Assembly (NCBI GenBank): GCA_905221605.1
Contig: CAJNDS010002377.1
Span: 182,501-244,500, forward strand
DNA from: Symbiodinium natans
Taxonomy: Eukaryota; Sar; Dinophyceae; Suessiales; Symbiodiniaceae
Direction: 5' to 3'
Length of the DNA stretch: 62,000 nucleotides
The notes below the pieces were generated by a model. The model was not told where the DNA came from, searched no databases, and saw only the letters and a program-made list of their open reading frames with translations. Positions 24,200 to 37,130 of the stretch are shown one piece after another. The position numbers and the translations under genes were made by a program. Within the stretch, counting starts at the first letter, position 1; each line of letters starts with the position of its first letter.

Positions 24200-27100
24200 T
24201 ACTTGTAAACATGGGCGGACGACGCGTGTCAATGCGTGGCACGCAGCAAACACTGTTCGCCCATCTGTTGCATTGTGTCGTCTTCACTGATTAGGGGGCA
24301 CGTTGTCTGATGCAAGCAACCAATCTCCAAGCATATCAGCATGAGGCTTAGATGTTGCGTTCGGGAGATCGTTTCACAATTCTGCAAGCCAAGAGCCCAC
24401 CACAAAAAAACTTCTTGCCTGTGAGGCGTGCTGCTTTCCAGAGCAAGACCTGCAGCAAGCCGCTGACATCTGCCGTAGCAATGGCTCTTTGCGGGGGCGG
24501 TCGTGATAGTGCTGGTGATGTAGCAACAGCCCTAGTAGCAGCCCCAACATGATTGCCATGGCTCCGGAAAGGCATGGAGGAAGAGCTGAGCAAGTCCATG
24601 GCTACAGGCCGCCTTTCCCAATGGCAACAAGGCGCATTGGGTTAGGGTTTAGGGTTGAGGGTCCACACTCGCTACAGCTTCAGTGCAGCCCATAAGCTGC
24701 GCGTGCAAAGCGGGCAGGAAGCCCGAAAGCATTGCAGGCGTGGATTGCGGGCCTGCCCGACAGCGCCTGGAATGTGGACCTCAACAAGAGGCTGAAGACT
24801 GACATGCAGCTTCGCAGCAGGGCGAGGGAGCACCCTCAACCCTAGAGGCACATGCCCTATAGAAGGTTCAGACGGCCCCCCGGATATCTAGAAAGCGCAA
24901 GCCTGCAAGCTGGAAGTTCTACATCTAAGCCAAGCCCAGCTTGGATCCCCCCTATAGAGCAGCCTTGACCCCCTTAATTGGCGACTTCTTTGAACCCGCG
25001 CTATGCAACTGCCTGAGACGGGAGACTGCACCATCGCTCCATGAAGACAAAGCCTTTAAGCCTTATTAGCGACAGCTCTCAACCACTCGTCAGGAGCAGT
25101 CACAAAGGACACCAAGACCCCCAGCTCGAGCAACATCAGCCAGAATCGTGTCCACGGTATTCTGCGAAGCTAAAACATCATACAGCTTACACTGCGACTG
25201 GTTGAGGACGTTCAGCAACGCGGTTTGCAACCCAGCGTAGAAATACTCCTTTTAGCGCCCTGAACTCCAGAATCCCCCGACAACAGCCAGCAGGTCGCAA
25301 GCGGGTCAATGCCTGTGTGCCAATTGGCCAAAATTGGCCCAACACACGCCCTATCGTCTTCCCCAACCGCTGCGCAAGACAAAAGCACCTCGGCTCCTCT
25401 TACATGGAAATGCTACGGAAATGTTGCGGACACAACAGTTTGCGTTGGGGCGCATTGTTGAGATCGGAACCGGGCAGACGGACTGGACTCCTCACAGCAC
25501 CAATGGGGAACTGACAGATGGACAGAGGGACGGATGGATAGACAGACTGGAGGTGCTTTCTTATCAGGGTGTTGCTGCTCCTTGTACAGCCTCACCCACG
25601 CCTCCGGCTCTAGCTTTGTCCGTGTAAGAGGCCAGAGGCTGCTCAACAAAAATCGGTGGTGTTCAGACCTGGCCATCCCAATCCCGCCTCTTCAGAGTAG
25701 TGCCCGATAGCTCCCAACTGCCTGCATGTCGTGGCGTGCTCGCTGCTGCTTGGTCAATGTTGATACTGCGTCGCGCTGCCTGCGCAAACTTTCAAACCTT
25801 CCTGCCTTAGCACCTCTGTAGAGGGTGCATCGCATCGGCAGTTGACGAGGCTTGTCTTTGAGGAGCGCGTCATGGAGAACACACATGCCAGTTGCGATTG
25901 CATCGTCCTGGCCTTCGTGCTCTTGTGCTTGGGATGCGACGTATGCTCCACCCCAAGCGATCTGGCTGCCTGGAACGCCCCACGTGCCTGTATTGAAACC
26001 CTTGGACTCCGACGCCAAGCCCTGTGAGCCTAAGGTCTTCGCCCTGCGCTCCCTAAAAAGAAGAAGATGGATGTTTCGGCTAGAGCCACTATGGCTTTGG
26101 GATTTCCCAGGGCCGGGATCCTCACCCCCGCCAGGAAGGAATAGTCCGGAGCACTTCCATCGAACATGGCATGTCTCTCGAGTCCACCACAAGAAAATTG
26201 CAAGCTCAAACATACTTGTGTGCGATCTACAAAAGAAGGCAGCATGGCAGGTATCCGGTCTGAGGCAACATGAAGATTGGGTCGAGCAGTACGTCGCTTC
26301 TTTCAGTGACTGACATGTCGCTCGTCGCGGGTTGATGAGGGAGTCGCTCTGTGACGCAGGTCCGTCTGTGGCCTGAGCCCGAGATCGAGGACGCAGACTG
26401 CTTCACTCAGGGAGCCCACAGGCCAAACAGGACAAAGCGCAGCATTCTATGGATTTAGGGTACAGAGCATCACTTCTCATTGCGTGTATCTGTGGGGCGT
26501 GCTTTTAGGCTGAGGCCACTCAAGGACTACCGATGCTCGGGCTGCCATGCTCCTCACAAGTGCCCCTGCCACCCCTCGAGTCGTCCCTTGAAAACCAACA
26601 GAAACCCGATTGGCCCCAGTTTGAAGCCTAATGGACATGGCTGCAAAGTGAGGAGCGGATTCTTGCCAATGCTACCTGACATTTCCTGACTGACCTTCAC
26701 CTGCGAGGAGAACCTGCAACAAAAACTGTCGTTCCAACATCTGAGAAGTTGCAGTTGTGTCTACCTCATCGGAAGCCGGAGCCTGCAATGTCGCACCGGG
26801 TGAGGCCACGTAGTTCAAAGAGGCGGATGGTGCTGGTTTCAGCGCTCGTATAAAAGGGACCCATCCACCTATATCACTTCGAATCTACAGCGCCAAACTT
26901 CAGAAATCCATCGAATCCATTGCCCTCTCCGCCTTCTTGGGCAGTGTGCAGCCTAGGCATCTTCTGGACTTCGGTGGCCCTTCTCCGGGCCTCTCGTTTC
27001 TGGACCGTGTGCCAGGGTGCCCGGCGTGCGGCAAAGAAGAGCTTCACCATGCATGGAGAAGGCTCGTGTGAAAGGAGCGAGAAAAAGCTAAAAGTTCAGT

Positions 27101-28500
27101 GCACGCCGACTGCGTAGGACTGCCATGGCTGCGAGAGAAGAGCTTGACAGCGGCGACGCGAGAGGACGTTGGTCTATGTTGGTCTGTGAATTCTCCTCCA
27201 GGTCTCCGACTCCGGTGGAGGCGCAATCGCTGGGCCTCTGCAGCGGAGAGGCTGACAAGCGGCCTCAAACACTCCCAGGCAGAGTCGACTGCTGACTGCA
27301 GTAACTTGATGAATGCCGGGGCTCCCGACCTGTTGCCCCGCGTCACCGTCGCCATTCCTGTCAGCTCCAACTTGAAGCTGATCGTTGCATTATCCACATC
27401 GGTCACGGACACAGGCGGTAGCTTCCTGGTGACACGAAGTGGCGCTGCGCCCGCATGCATTGAGGGCATTGCATGCGGCATGCACAATCTCCGTGGTCTT
27501 TGTGCCTGTCGCATAAGTGTGCTGGAAGTCCAAGTCGCGATCGGGCTAAGAGCTTCGAGTCTCGGTCCTGTGAGCAAGCCCGATCAAGCGTGACAAGTTG
27601 ATGCGACATTACTCCACCTGTCTGCAAGCACGCCTGTCGGCGTCGGATTCGATGGCCCATAGGCCGAAGAAATGTGCGCAGGTTCTCGCTGTAGTCATAG
27701 CTAAGAGTCCCGGCTTCAGTGATTCTGGCAATTTCTGCATGTGGTGGGAAGTCGGAGTCCCTGTTTCCTGGACGCTTTCGCCGACTTCATGTTGCGAAGC
27801 AGCCTCTTTGGCCCAAGGGGCACTTGCACAATGGCATGCGAATCATGTGACAGCATGGTCTCAGCGTGCAGCTACATCACCAAAGGCCTTGCCAGCGAAA
27901 CTCTTGAAGGTCGAGCCGGACGGTCGGGGGCACACACGCCCCAGGAAGACTCTCCCACAAGGACCGCATGGATCCTGGTCACAAGATTCTGGTGACGTCT
28001 GCTTGCCGCGATGATGCCAAACTCCTTGTTGGCACCAATGCTTTCATGGGCCTGACTCCGATTTCCTGGCATCGGTCTTGCGTGGACAGCAACTTCGCCT
28101 AAACTCACTTGCGCAAAGAGAGGCAGCTCGTGCTTCGAATCCAGGAATCGCATGAAGAGCAGAGAGGTCCCCAGCACGACACATAAAAAAGAAAATCCTT
28201 TGTTGACCCCACAAGGGCTCTACTTGGAGGCAAGTCTGACGGCCAGTAGAAGGCCGGCATCGTTCTGCGAATTCTGTGGCGGACGCTTAAGTATTCCTCT
28301 CCTCTTGCTTAGGGCTACCCCTCAGACCCCTCAGCCTTTGCCCTGGTTGCAAGCGAATCCCATGACATCGCAGACTGGCGAACGGGATGATTCCAGATAG
28401 GCGACTCATGGATTCCGCTGTTGCACTCGTACGGAGACATTAAAGCATTGCAGTATATTGCAGTGAAAGAGCTACTGTCTGCTAGCTAGCGCTCATTCTG
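24200..28500. other. Region without a recognised gene
   Basis: Open frames of 130-180 codons occur (minus 26213-25692, plus 25852-26313, minus 27577-27044, plus 27099-27593), but they lie against one another on opposite strands and show no family signature. The stretch 26638-26900 is related to sequences at 30805-31030 and 32545-32770, so it belongs to the dispersed repeat family described there. Confidence 0.5.
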
Positions 28501-28509
28501 GAGCTTCCC

Positions 28510-31500
28510 CTATTCCATTCAACCTGCATCATGTCAGTGCCGACCTTCACAACAAAAGCTATCAGCTGGGGCAAAAACCATTCCGATTGCCACGGGCCAC
28601 GACGAAGGGCTGCTTACTGGCCGCTGGCACGTGGGACTATGAACACTCCAAGCCAGGCAAAATCACTGTGAGCCACAGCTTTGGCGAACTGTTTCGGAGC
28701 TTGTGAACGACCTCTTGCATTCAAACTTGGTTCGGCATATGGATGCTGCTACCTCTCTGCAGCTTTGACAGGAGGTGCTACTGCAAGCTCTGTCTTCGGT
28801 TGTCGCAGAACCGCCACCGTTTCTGGCAAGAGCAGAACAAAGGGAACACAAGGCCTCGCCCATAACGCCCCCATGCAGACTTCGGCGGGCGGAGGCTTTG
28901 CGGGCAGCGGACCTGGAAACTCCGCCGCCAAGATGAACATGGTGTTGCCCACCGCCTGCCGCGTGCTCGTCTTGTACACAGATGCGTGATCAGTTTCTTC
29001 GGCCACGAAGTCAAAACCATTCAAACTGCTTTGGGAATTCAATTTTGAAGGCTTGCTGTCTGTCTGATGTTATCGTCAGGCAACGTAGGAGGAGAGCAGA
29101 CGGGTCTGGGACCTTAAACTCTTCAGCTCTTTGTGAGTACTTCTGACCATCTTGAGCTGGCAGCCCGACAAAAAGTCTGCCCAATTGCTTGTGACAAGAC
29201 CTCCTTGTCAGCGAGAGTCCCTCGGCAGGGAGATCAATCAGTCTCCGCTGGCCACGCTAGCCCGAGCGTGTTGACTACGCAGCTTGAACTGAACTCTGGG
29301 TGTAATAATGCTGATGCTTTTCAGCGAGCATGAAGAATTTTCGACATCGAAAAATGTGGCCTGTTGCCTTACCGACTCTATGACGCACTCTTTTCAGTGA
29401 CGCGTCCTGATGGCTGATAACAGTTCCCAGGTACTCGACTGAGTCACAAACTGGGATTCTCAGCGCTTCTCCCTGAACCCTGTGGCCACGATGCATTTGC
29501 AATTTTTGGCTGTGTCGCTTCTTCCAAGCCTCTCCTTGCATGGATAGGTTCTGGCTGCACTCGCCTGTAGACCTAAGTCTGCAAGAGCCATCATGTCAGT
29601 GCCGACCTTCACAACAGAAGCGATAAGCTCTGGCAAAAGCCGTTCTGATTCGTGCCACAGGCCACGACGAAGAGCTGCTCACAGGCCGCCGGCGCCTTGG
29701 ACTATGATGACTATGAACGCTCCGAAGGTGCAGAGCTACTGCGGGCCACAACTTTGGCAACTGTTTCGGAGATTGTGAAAAAGGACCTCTTGCATTCAAA
29801 ACTCGTTCGGCGTACGCATGCTGTTGCAATCCGTTACATCTCTGCCATTTGCTCGAGGACAGCAATGCTCTCAGCTGTGACAGGAGGATCCCCAGCGTGT
29901 TAGGACGAGGGGGGATGGAAAATGCAGCTGCCAATGCCTGACGTCCCTGGGAGCTGTCATGGCTACGAGACCCCGCAACTCCGGCGTCTCACATGGTTGC
30001 CCAAAGTCAGGATACACAGGCGAGATAGCAAAATGGATTTTCATGCGTCGAGGGTCCTGCCAGTTAACATGAGCCGGAAGGCCAACCAGCCAAACAAACC
30101 CAAGAATGGAGACGGACATTGGCACATCAGGACCCGAGACCCTGCCTCCATCCATTTACGAAAGTGGGGGATACAGGAGGAACTGCTGCAAGCTCCATCT
30201 TCGCTTGTCACAGAAGTTCTTTTCTGAAACAACCTTGCGGACATGTGGACATTTCCAGCAACGATGGAGCCATCTGCAACTGACAGCATGCTGTTTGGAA
30301 GTGCACGATGTTGCACAAGAAAAGATTTTTCTCGGTATTGACCTATGCTAGAAACGGTGGCAGTCGCGCGAATACACTCACAGGCAGGACCGTCGCCATT
30401 TCTGGCAAGACCGGAACAAAGGCAGGAGACCAAGGCCCGACTCAGGGCGGGGCAAAGGCTTTGGGGGCAGCGCACCTGCAAACTCTACCACCGAGATGAA
30501 CGTGTTGCCCACTACACATCTGGGGCACTCTCGCTCGACACCGCCGTGCGCGGCCGGCGGCATATGGATGCTGCTCCATCTCTGCAATTGACGTGAGAGC
30601 AGCGACGCCTTCGACTTTGAAAGGAGGCGCTGCTGCAAGCTCCGCCTGTGGTTGCTCTCAGTTCTTGTCTGAACCAATCTTGCGGACAGGTCTCCCAGCA
30701 AAAGGCATCGACAAAAGTAACCGACTTACTTGGATCGAGTATACAACGGTCTCCCAGCATGTTGGAGCTATCTGCAGCTGACGGAATGTCGCGTGGAACT
30801 GCGTGAATGGATGCAAAGCGAGAAAGGGATTCTTGCGAATGCTGCCTGACCGACCTTCATCTGCATCCTGCTTTTTGGCATTCCAACATCCAGCTTTGCA
30901 GCTTTGTCTACCCTTCCCATTGGATGCCGGACTGCAACGTCACGTACTGCGACAGGAGGGGGATGTTTTAGGCTGTTTCAAGCATCCCCCAATCACTGCG
31001 AACCTACACCAAACAAGACATTGGTTGCCCTTGCCCTGACAGTCAAGATGCCAAGAGATTGACAGCGTATTTAGCGCAAGGAACTCGCCAGGCCTGCAGC
31101 TGCGAATTCGTTGATTTGCCATTCACAACTGTTTGCCACCGAGATCACTATTCATCTGGGGCACTCGCGCTCGGGAATGCTGTGTGCGGCCGGCCAGCTC
31201 TGATCTTGGCGGACCGCTTCACAGATTGCGAAGCTCTTGCATTCAACTTTGGTTCGGCATATGGATCCTGCTACTGCTACCTCTCTGCAATTTATGTGAG
31301 CACAGCGATTCCATCGACTTGGACAGGAGGCACTGCTGCAAGCTCCGTCCCCGGTTGTCGCAGAACCACCGCGGTTTCTGGCAAGAGCAGAACAAAGGCA
31401 GGTCATGCAGACTTCTGTGGGCGGAGGCTTTGGGGGCAGCGGACCTGGAAACTGGGCTGCCAAGATGAACGTGGTGCCCACCGTCTAGGGGGAAGCTTTG

Positions 31501-32900
31501 GGGGCAGCGCACCTGGAAACTCCGCCGCCAAGATGAACGCGGTGTTGCCCACTGTCTGCTGCGTGCTGGTCTTACAAAGATGAGTGAGACATCTGCAGCT
31601 CCCTGTTGCTTAGGCTGCGAAGTCAAAAACAAGTCATGTCAGTGCCGACCTTCACGACAGAAGCGATAAGCTCTGGCACTAGCCGTTCTGATTCTTGCCA
31701 CAGGCCACGACGAAGAACTGCTCACAGCCCGCCGCGCGTTGGACTATGAACACTCCGAAGGTGTGCAGAGTCACTGCGGGCCACAACTTTGGCGACTGTT
31801 TCGGAGAATGCGAACGACCTCTTGCATTCAAAATTGGTTCGGAATATGAATGCTGTTGCAATCTGTTACATCTCTGCAATGCGTGTAAGGACAGCAATGC
31901 CCTCAACCGTGACAGGAGGAACTGCTGCAAGCTCCATCTTCGCTTGTCACAGAAGTTCTTTTCTGAAACAACCTTGCGGACATGTGGACATTTCCAGCAA
32001 CGATGGAGCCATCTGCAACTGACAGCATGTTGTTTGGAAGTGCACGATGTTGCACAAGAAAAGGTTTTTCCCGGTATTGACCTATGCAACCTAGGAATGG
32101 TGGCAGTCGCGCGAATACACTCACAGGCAGGACCGTCGCCATTTCTGGCAAGACCGGAACAAAGAAAGGAGACTAAGGCCCCACTCAGGGCGGGGCAAAG
32201 GCTTTGGGGGCAGCGCACCTGCAAACTCTACCACCGAGATGAACGTGTTGCGCACTACACATCTGGGGCACTCTCGCTCGACACCGCCGTGCGCGGCCGG
32301 CGGCATATGGATGCTGCTCCACCTCTGCAATTGACGTGAGAGCAGCGACGCCTTCGACTTTGAAAGGAGGCACTGCTGCAAGCTCCGCCTGTGGTTGCTC
32401 TCAGTTCTTGTCTGAACCAATCTTGCGGACAGGTCTCCCAGCAAAAGGCATCGACAAAAGTAACCGACTTACTTGGATCGAGTATACAACGGTCTCCCAG
32501 CATGTTGGAGCCATCTGCAGCTGACGGAATGTCGCGTGGAACTGCATGAATGGCTGCAACGCAAGAAAGGGATTCTTGCGAATGCTGCCTGACCGACCTT
32601 CATCTGCGTCCTGCTTTTTGGCATTCCAACATCAAGCTTTGCAGCTTTGTCTACCCTTCCCATTGGATGCCGGACGTCCCGTACTGAGACAGGAGGGGGA
32701 TGTTTTAGGCCGTTTCAAGCATCCACCAATCACTGCGAATCTACACCAAACAAGACATTGGTTGCCCTTGCCCTGACAGTCAAGATGCCAAGAGATTGAC
32801 AGCGTATTTAGCGCAAGGAACTCGCCAGGCCTGCAGCTGCGAATTCGTTGATTTGAGAACAGTCACAACCGTCACAGCTCTCTCTTTTGGCAGGATCAAC
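28510..32900. repeat. Self-similar repeat family block
   Basis: Three related copies of a roughly 280-bp segment that begins near CATGTCAGTGCCGACCTTCA lie at 28528, 29591 and 31634. A second segment of about 945 bp, at 30170-31115, is repeated nearly unchanged at 31916-32857. Within them a shorter motif (CATATGGATGCTGCT, GACAGGAGG, CTGCTGCAAGCTCC) recurs many times. Repeats keep no shared open frame. They look like a decayed, amplified element of unknown class. Confidence 0.8.
29275..29541 (-). pseudogene. LINE reverse transcriptase fragment (thumb region)
   Basis: The minus strand contains VEYLGTVISHQDASLKRVRH followed by RVGKATGHIFRCRKFF. The pattern YLG-x-x-I-S followed by an amphipathic R-x-x-x-A-x-x-x-F helix is typical of the region after the YxDD box in non-LTR retrotransposon reverse transcriptases. 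Only this piece remains; no upstream catalytic motifs were found next to it. Confidence 0.6.
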
Positions 32901-33900
32901 TTTGATAGGCAGCAAGCCTCTATGAAAAACGCAAATTCATTCAAATTTTCGAGCTGAAAATTATCGTGCCTTCGAGATTCTTTGCATTTGCGCCTGGTAA
33001 ATTGAGCAACAGGAACCTAGAAGTCTAGCGAAGGCTCCAACACCCGGTCGAACATCCAAGTTTCTTGCGCGTTGATCCATACATAGACACAATTCTACTC
33101 TTGAAGCGCGTGGACGCTTGCTGGCATCGGAATCGCGTGGTCTAAGCCTTCTGCGGTACATAAGCAGAGGGTCCCGGCCTTGCTTTGCTCACCTTGAAAG
33201 ATCCTTTTTGAAGCCTCTTTATCTCCCCGTTCTCACTTACATCAGGTCACCCAAAAGGACACGCATCGACACGCCAACTTCCAGGTCAATTCCGATCTGC
33301 TTGGGTCAACACAAGCCACTATTGGGTCATGCCGAGTCATGCCCGGTGGCCTCCCGCGACAGACACCCAGACCTGCCAAGCTCCTACATCAGGTCATGTC
33401 ATCTTTCACCGTTTTCAGCTGTTAGGCGTTGAAGTGGATGCTGGAATCAGCCGGGGCACGGGGGGGCGTTTGCGCAGCCTACGTCCGCGCAGCTCCGCAA
33501 CGATGGACCGGCATCAACGTGCCGAACATGTCGGGCAAAGGAAAGATGGTTGCATCATGCGATTTCCGCCTTAAACCAATACTAGCTTAGCTGTATGGGT
33601 TCTGTTACCTCAGACATAGGAGGGCATGGCCAGGTCCTAGGGTCTTCGCCGGCTGAGTGCAAAAGCTGTGGAATCGCTCCCACTGTCTAGCAATCCTGTT
33701 CCTTGGGACGAGCACTGGGAAATCGACATCCAATGGCAGAACAGAAACACAGTGTAGACGTTTGGCACAGCCTGCGCGTGAATTTTTTGGGAATGACGGC
33801 TGTGCAGTCAATGCTTGTCAGTCATGTGCGAGTCACAATGCCCTTCGCAATTGAAGCAGGCGAAGGAGGAGGAAGAATTTCAGTGAATTTCAGTGCTGGT
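32900..33900. other. Region without a recognised gene
   Basis: Short frames on both strands, none with family features. The pentamer GGTCA recurs at 33244-33390 (ATCAGGTCA, CAGGTCAATTC, GGGTCA, TCAGGTCATG), which I note without interpretation. Confidence 0.4.
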
Positions 33901-33904
33901 CGAT

Positions 33905-34560
33905 GGTGAGGCTGGGCACCAGCACAAACAAGTCGTAAAGGTCGCAGCAATCATTCACAGAAGTGTCTGTTTCACATCCCGTCATGCCATGCAGCAGCAA
34001 AACTGACAAGCACGCTTGCACCGAATGCCAAGAACGGAACATGGGTTTGTACAGGAGGTTGCCTTGAGAGCCGACCACATGCATGACACTTACCGCCGCG
34101 CATGGCCGTGTGTGAATGGACACCCTGACCAATTCATCCACAGATGGGCAAATAGAGTGCTCTTAAGATGAGGGCTATGGGGCCAAGCACGCACAAGCCC
34201 TGAATGTCTCTGTCATGCAAGAGTCTGTTTCGAATGCCTTCACGCCGTGCAGCAGCAGAATTGACGGCCATGCCTGCACACTGCCTGCGCCAAATACCAG
34301 GAACGGAACATGGGTCTGTACAGGCGGTTGATGTTGTTGATATGAGAGTGGACGACGTGCACGCAAGTATCGCCATGCTTTTGAGATCTTTTGAGAAGCA
34401 GGTCCCCGGCTGCATCCACAGACTGGCTTGAGTGCTCTTGCCTCAGCTCACACAGCGGATGACCTGCCGAAGGACTGCGATGGTGGCGATGAGACCAAGC
34501 ACGTACGAGTCGCGAACGTTTCTGCAATCACTCCCTCTAGAGGTTCTGTAAACGCCGATG
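33905..34560. repeat. Tandem repeat of about 265 bp (two clear copies, one weak)
   Basis: Markers GAACGGAACATGGG (34033, 34302) and GCAGCAGCA followed by TTGAC or CTGAC (33991, 34249) recur 258-269 bp apart; a third weaker copy lies near 34517. On the minus strand the copies give similar stretches around LLLHG and ETD. This may be a set of repeated exons, but splice sites were not resolved. Confidence 0.5.
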
Positions 34561-35374
34561 CTGCGGCAAAGTGCAGATGGCTTTTCCGTACTCACATGCC
34601 GGCAGCAATGCAACTCAGCGATCTGGTCACCTGCGGCACTAGCGCACAGTCTCAGCTCAAGCTGCCCAACAACCAGCGTCAAGTCGCTGCGGACACAAAC
34701 GCGCAACAACTTCTGGTCCTGGACTCTGGTCCTGCAGTTCTACAGGCTGTGTACCACATGGCTTTGCCCCACACCTGGACACGAGAATGTTTGTCACCAA
34801 CCCGAATGAAATTCTGCACATCATGTCAGAGTGGACGGGCTCCACATCCTCGGCCAGTAGACGTTGCAGGGGATGGGGATATGGGTAGCATCCGGCAACA
34901 AGACCAAACTGATACCTTTTCCTACCTCACGACAGAACGACTAGAAGCTCTAGCAGAGCGCGGCTCCTGCATGACAGCGCCTATACCTGGGCCCTTGCCT
35001 TTGCAAGCCGTTTTCGCCATATCCTCATGCCTGCTCAGACTACCCATGGCATTTCCTCGACCTCAACGATTTATTCTGACCGAAACACAAAGCAAAACTC
35101 CAAACCCACGGAAACACTCCTCAGCCACCTGCGTCAAGTGGCTTTCATCTTTAACCTTTTGTAAGCTGAAGTTTATTAGCATTCGTGTGGGAGTGGCCTT
35201 CTGACCCAAACTTCGTTTTGTGTAGGGAGGTGTTTGGGTCTGAAGGATCCCTACAGGTCAGAAGGTTTTGAGGGCAGCCCGGCGCCGTGTTACGAGCGTT
35301 ACAAATCAAGTATAACTTAGAGCTAAGCCCGAAACCCTAAACCCTAAACCCTAAACCCTGTACGAGTTCTGTCA

Positions 35375-35490
35375 GCTTCGCATCTCCGAGGCGTTTTCGA
35401 CTATGAGACCCCCCTCTTCCTTCAATCCAAAATCCCGAAGAGCCTGCGGAACCTCCAAAACTAGGCTGACGTGCCCATGCAAAAACACGC
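35375..35490 (-). CDS. Possible coding exon of an unknown gene
   Basis: The minus strand reads HVSLVLEVPQALRDFGLKEE then GGLIVENASEMRS and a stop, flanked on both sides by CCCTAAA tracts (35331-35360 and 35500-35528). The codon choice and hydrophobic pattern look coding. The family was not recognised. It sits upstream of nothing identifiable on this strand. Confidence 0.35.
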
Positions 35491-35984
35491 TGTGCGATAA
35501 ACCCTAAACCCTCAACCCTCAACCCTAAATCTGATCGCCAACAAAACAGAAAAGCACAGCTGCAGCCGAGAAACTGCGCAAACTGCCATTGTCAAAACGG
35601 CCGAAAATGTTGTGCTCCGCGGCTGCTGCTAGTTTGTCGGTTCGTGGTTCTACAACAACACTACTTATGCAACAGCAAAGCATGAACGCAAGATCACCAA
35701 TACTATTCGGTAAATACAACTTATGGGATCAATAGTGCTTATTGTCATGAATTTCAGATGAACATAGCATAGTGTCCTTGGAACACCACATTGCTGTACA
35801 CGATGTATGAACACTATGTCCAATTTGAAAACGGCTCCAGTTTCGCCTTGAATTCAACTTCAAAACACTCAAAATTGAAGATTCGAAGGCGTGAAGCTTC
35901 CGGCACGAAACGTGGCTGTCATCGCTTAAGCCGAGTTCGTATTAGCCAAAACCATAAATCTTCAGAAAGAAGCACTTTGTTGCA

Positions 35985-36900
35985 CGCTCCAGATTATGGA
36001 GCCACGATTGCGTTACCAGCAAAGGTTTTTCTGCAGGCTATGGAGCCATAACCCTAAAGGCTTTTCGTCGAATAGCTCGCGCATGCTCGCGCCAATGGCC
36101 AAATACGCGCCCGATTGCTTGTATAGGATGTAAAGAGTGGAGTCCGGGGCGTCCCGTTGAAACTCATGTTAAATTCTATAGCTGAAACGGGATGCGCTCC
36201 ACGAGCTCGGGCTTTGGTAATTAATGTTTTCCAGCTGCAACGTGGCGTCCCGGGCTTTTTTTGGCGCGATAGGGCCGATAGGGGTCTTCCCACAAAGGGA
36301 TAAACATCTCAGTTTACTTAGTACCATCTTTGAGTTGAGGGGAATGACCGAAACATCTGAGTAGCGTTCCAACGCGTGGAATAGGGTCGGCCCCCTATCG
36401 GCTATGCAGGAATTATCTATGGGAGCTGGGTATCGGTTAAGGGTCGGCCCGTATCGGCTCTCGTGCTAGAGCAGACTTGTAAATTCCATATGACTCCTCT
36501 AATCATGGCCCATGGCTACCTCTTCCAGAGGTTTTGTCCGATGCACAGGTTTCTGGGCAGGCGATGGAGCCACAATCCTACAGGGTTTTACCTTTTTAGG
36601 AAGAATCTTGAGCTGTGGGCAGGTTATGCATACCAGCACACGTTTTCGGGCAGGCTATGGAGCCACAATCCTGAAGGGTTTAGCCTTTTAAAGGGTTCTA
36701 CCGTTTAGAAAGAATTTTGAGTTGTGGGCAGGTTTTGGAGCCACGATTCCGTTACCAGCACAGGCGTTTGGGCAGGCTATGGAGCCCTAACCAAAGAGCT
36801 CGCGCCAGATTGCTTGTTCGGGATGCAAGAGTGGAGTCCGGGGCATCCCGTCTCAAACTACGTAATGTTTTTTAAGCAGCTGAAACGGGACGCCCCGGGC
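35985..36900. repeat. Small repeats around GGGCAGGCTATGGAGCCA
   Basis: The word GGCAGGCTATGGAGCCAC and variants occur at about 36030, 36557, 36648, 36726 and 36768. A neighbouring segment with GAGTGGAGTCCGGGG and CAGCTGAAACGGGA occurs at 36110-36200 and again at 36810-36895. No conserved open frame spans them. Confidence 0.65.
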
Positions 36901-37130
36901 GAAGTCCTTATCTTCGCGGGGCCACACGGACTGGCAACTGGCTCCATGCTCCCCAACAGGACCTGCGGGACGCTGCTTTTCTCCCTTAAGGCAAGTCTGG
37001 GTTCCGAAAAAAAAACGGCAAATTGCGCATTGCACACACACAGACACGCACCACGGATGCGGGATTCTGCTACACAGGCCCTCTGGCCCTCTTCACTCTT
37101 GGCACTTCACCCCATGGTCACGATGCTCCG

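Noticed and set aside
34428-35204. 258-residue plus-strand protein
   Set aside because: No domain, signal or repeat pattern; it overlaps tandem repeats and opposing frames. It may be chance, so it was not listed as a gene.
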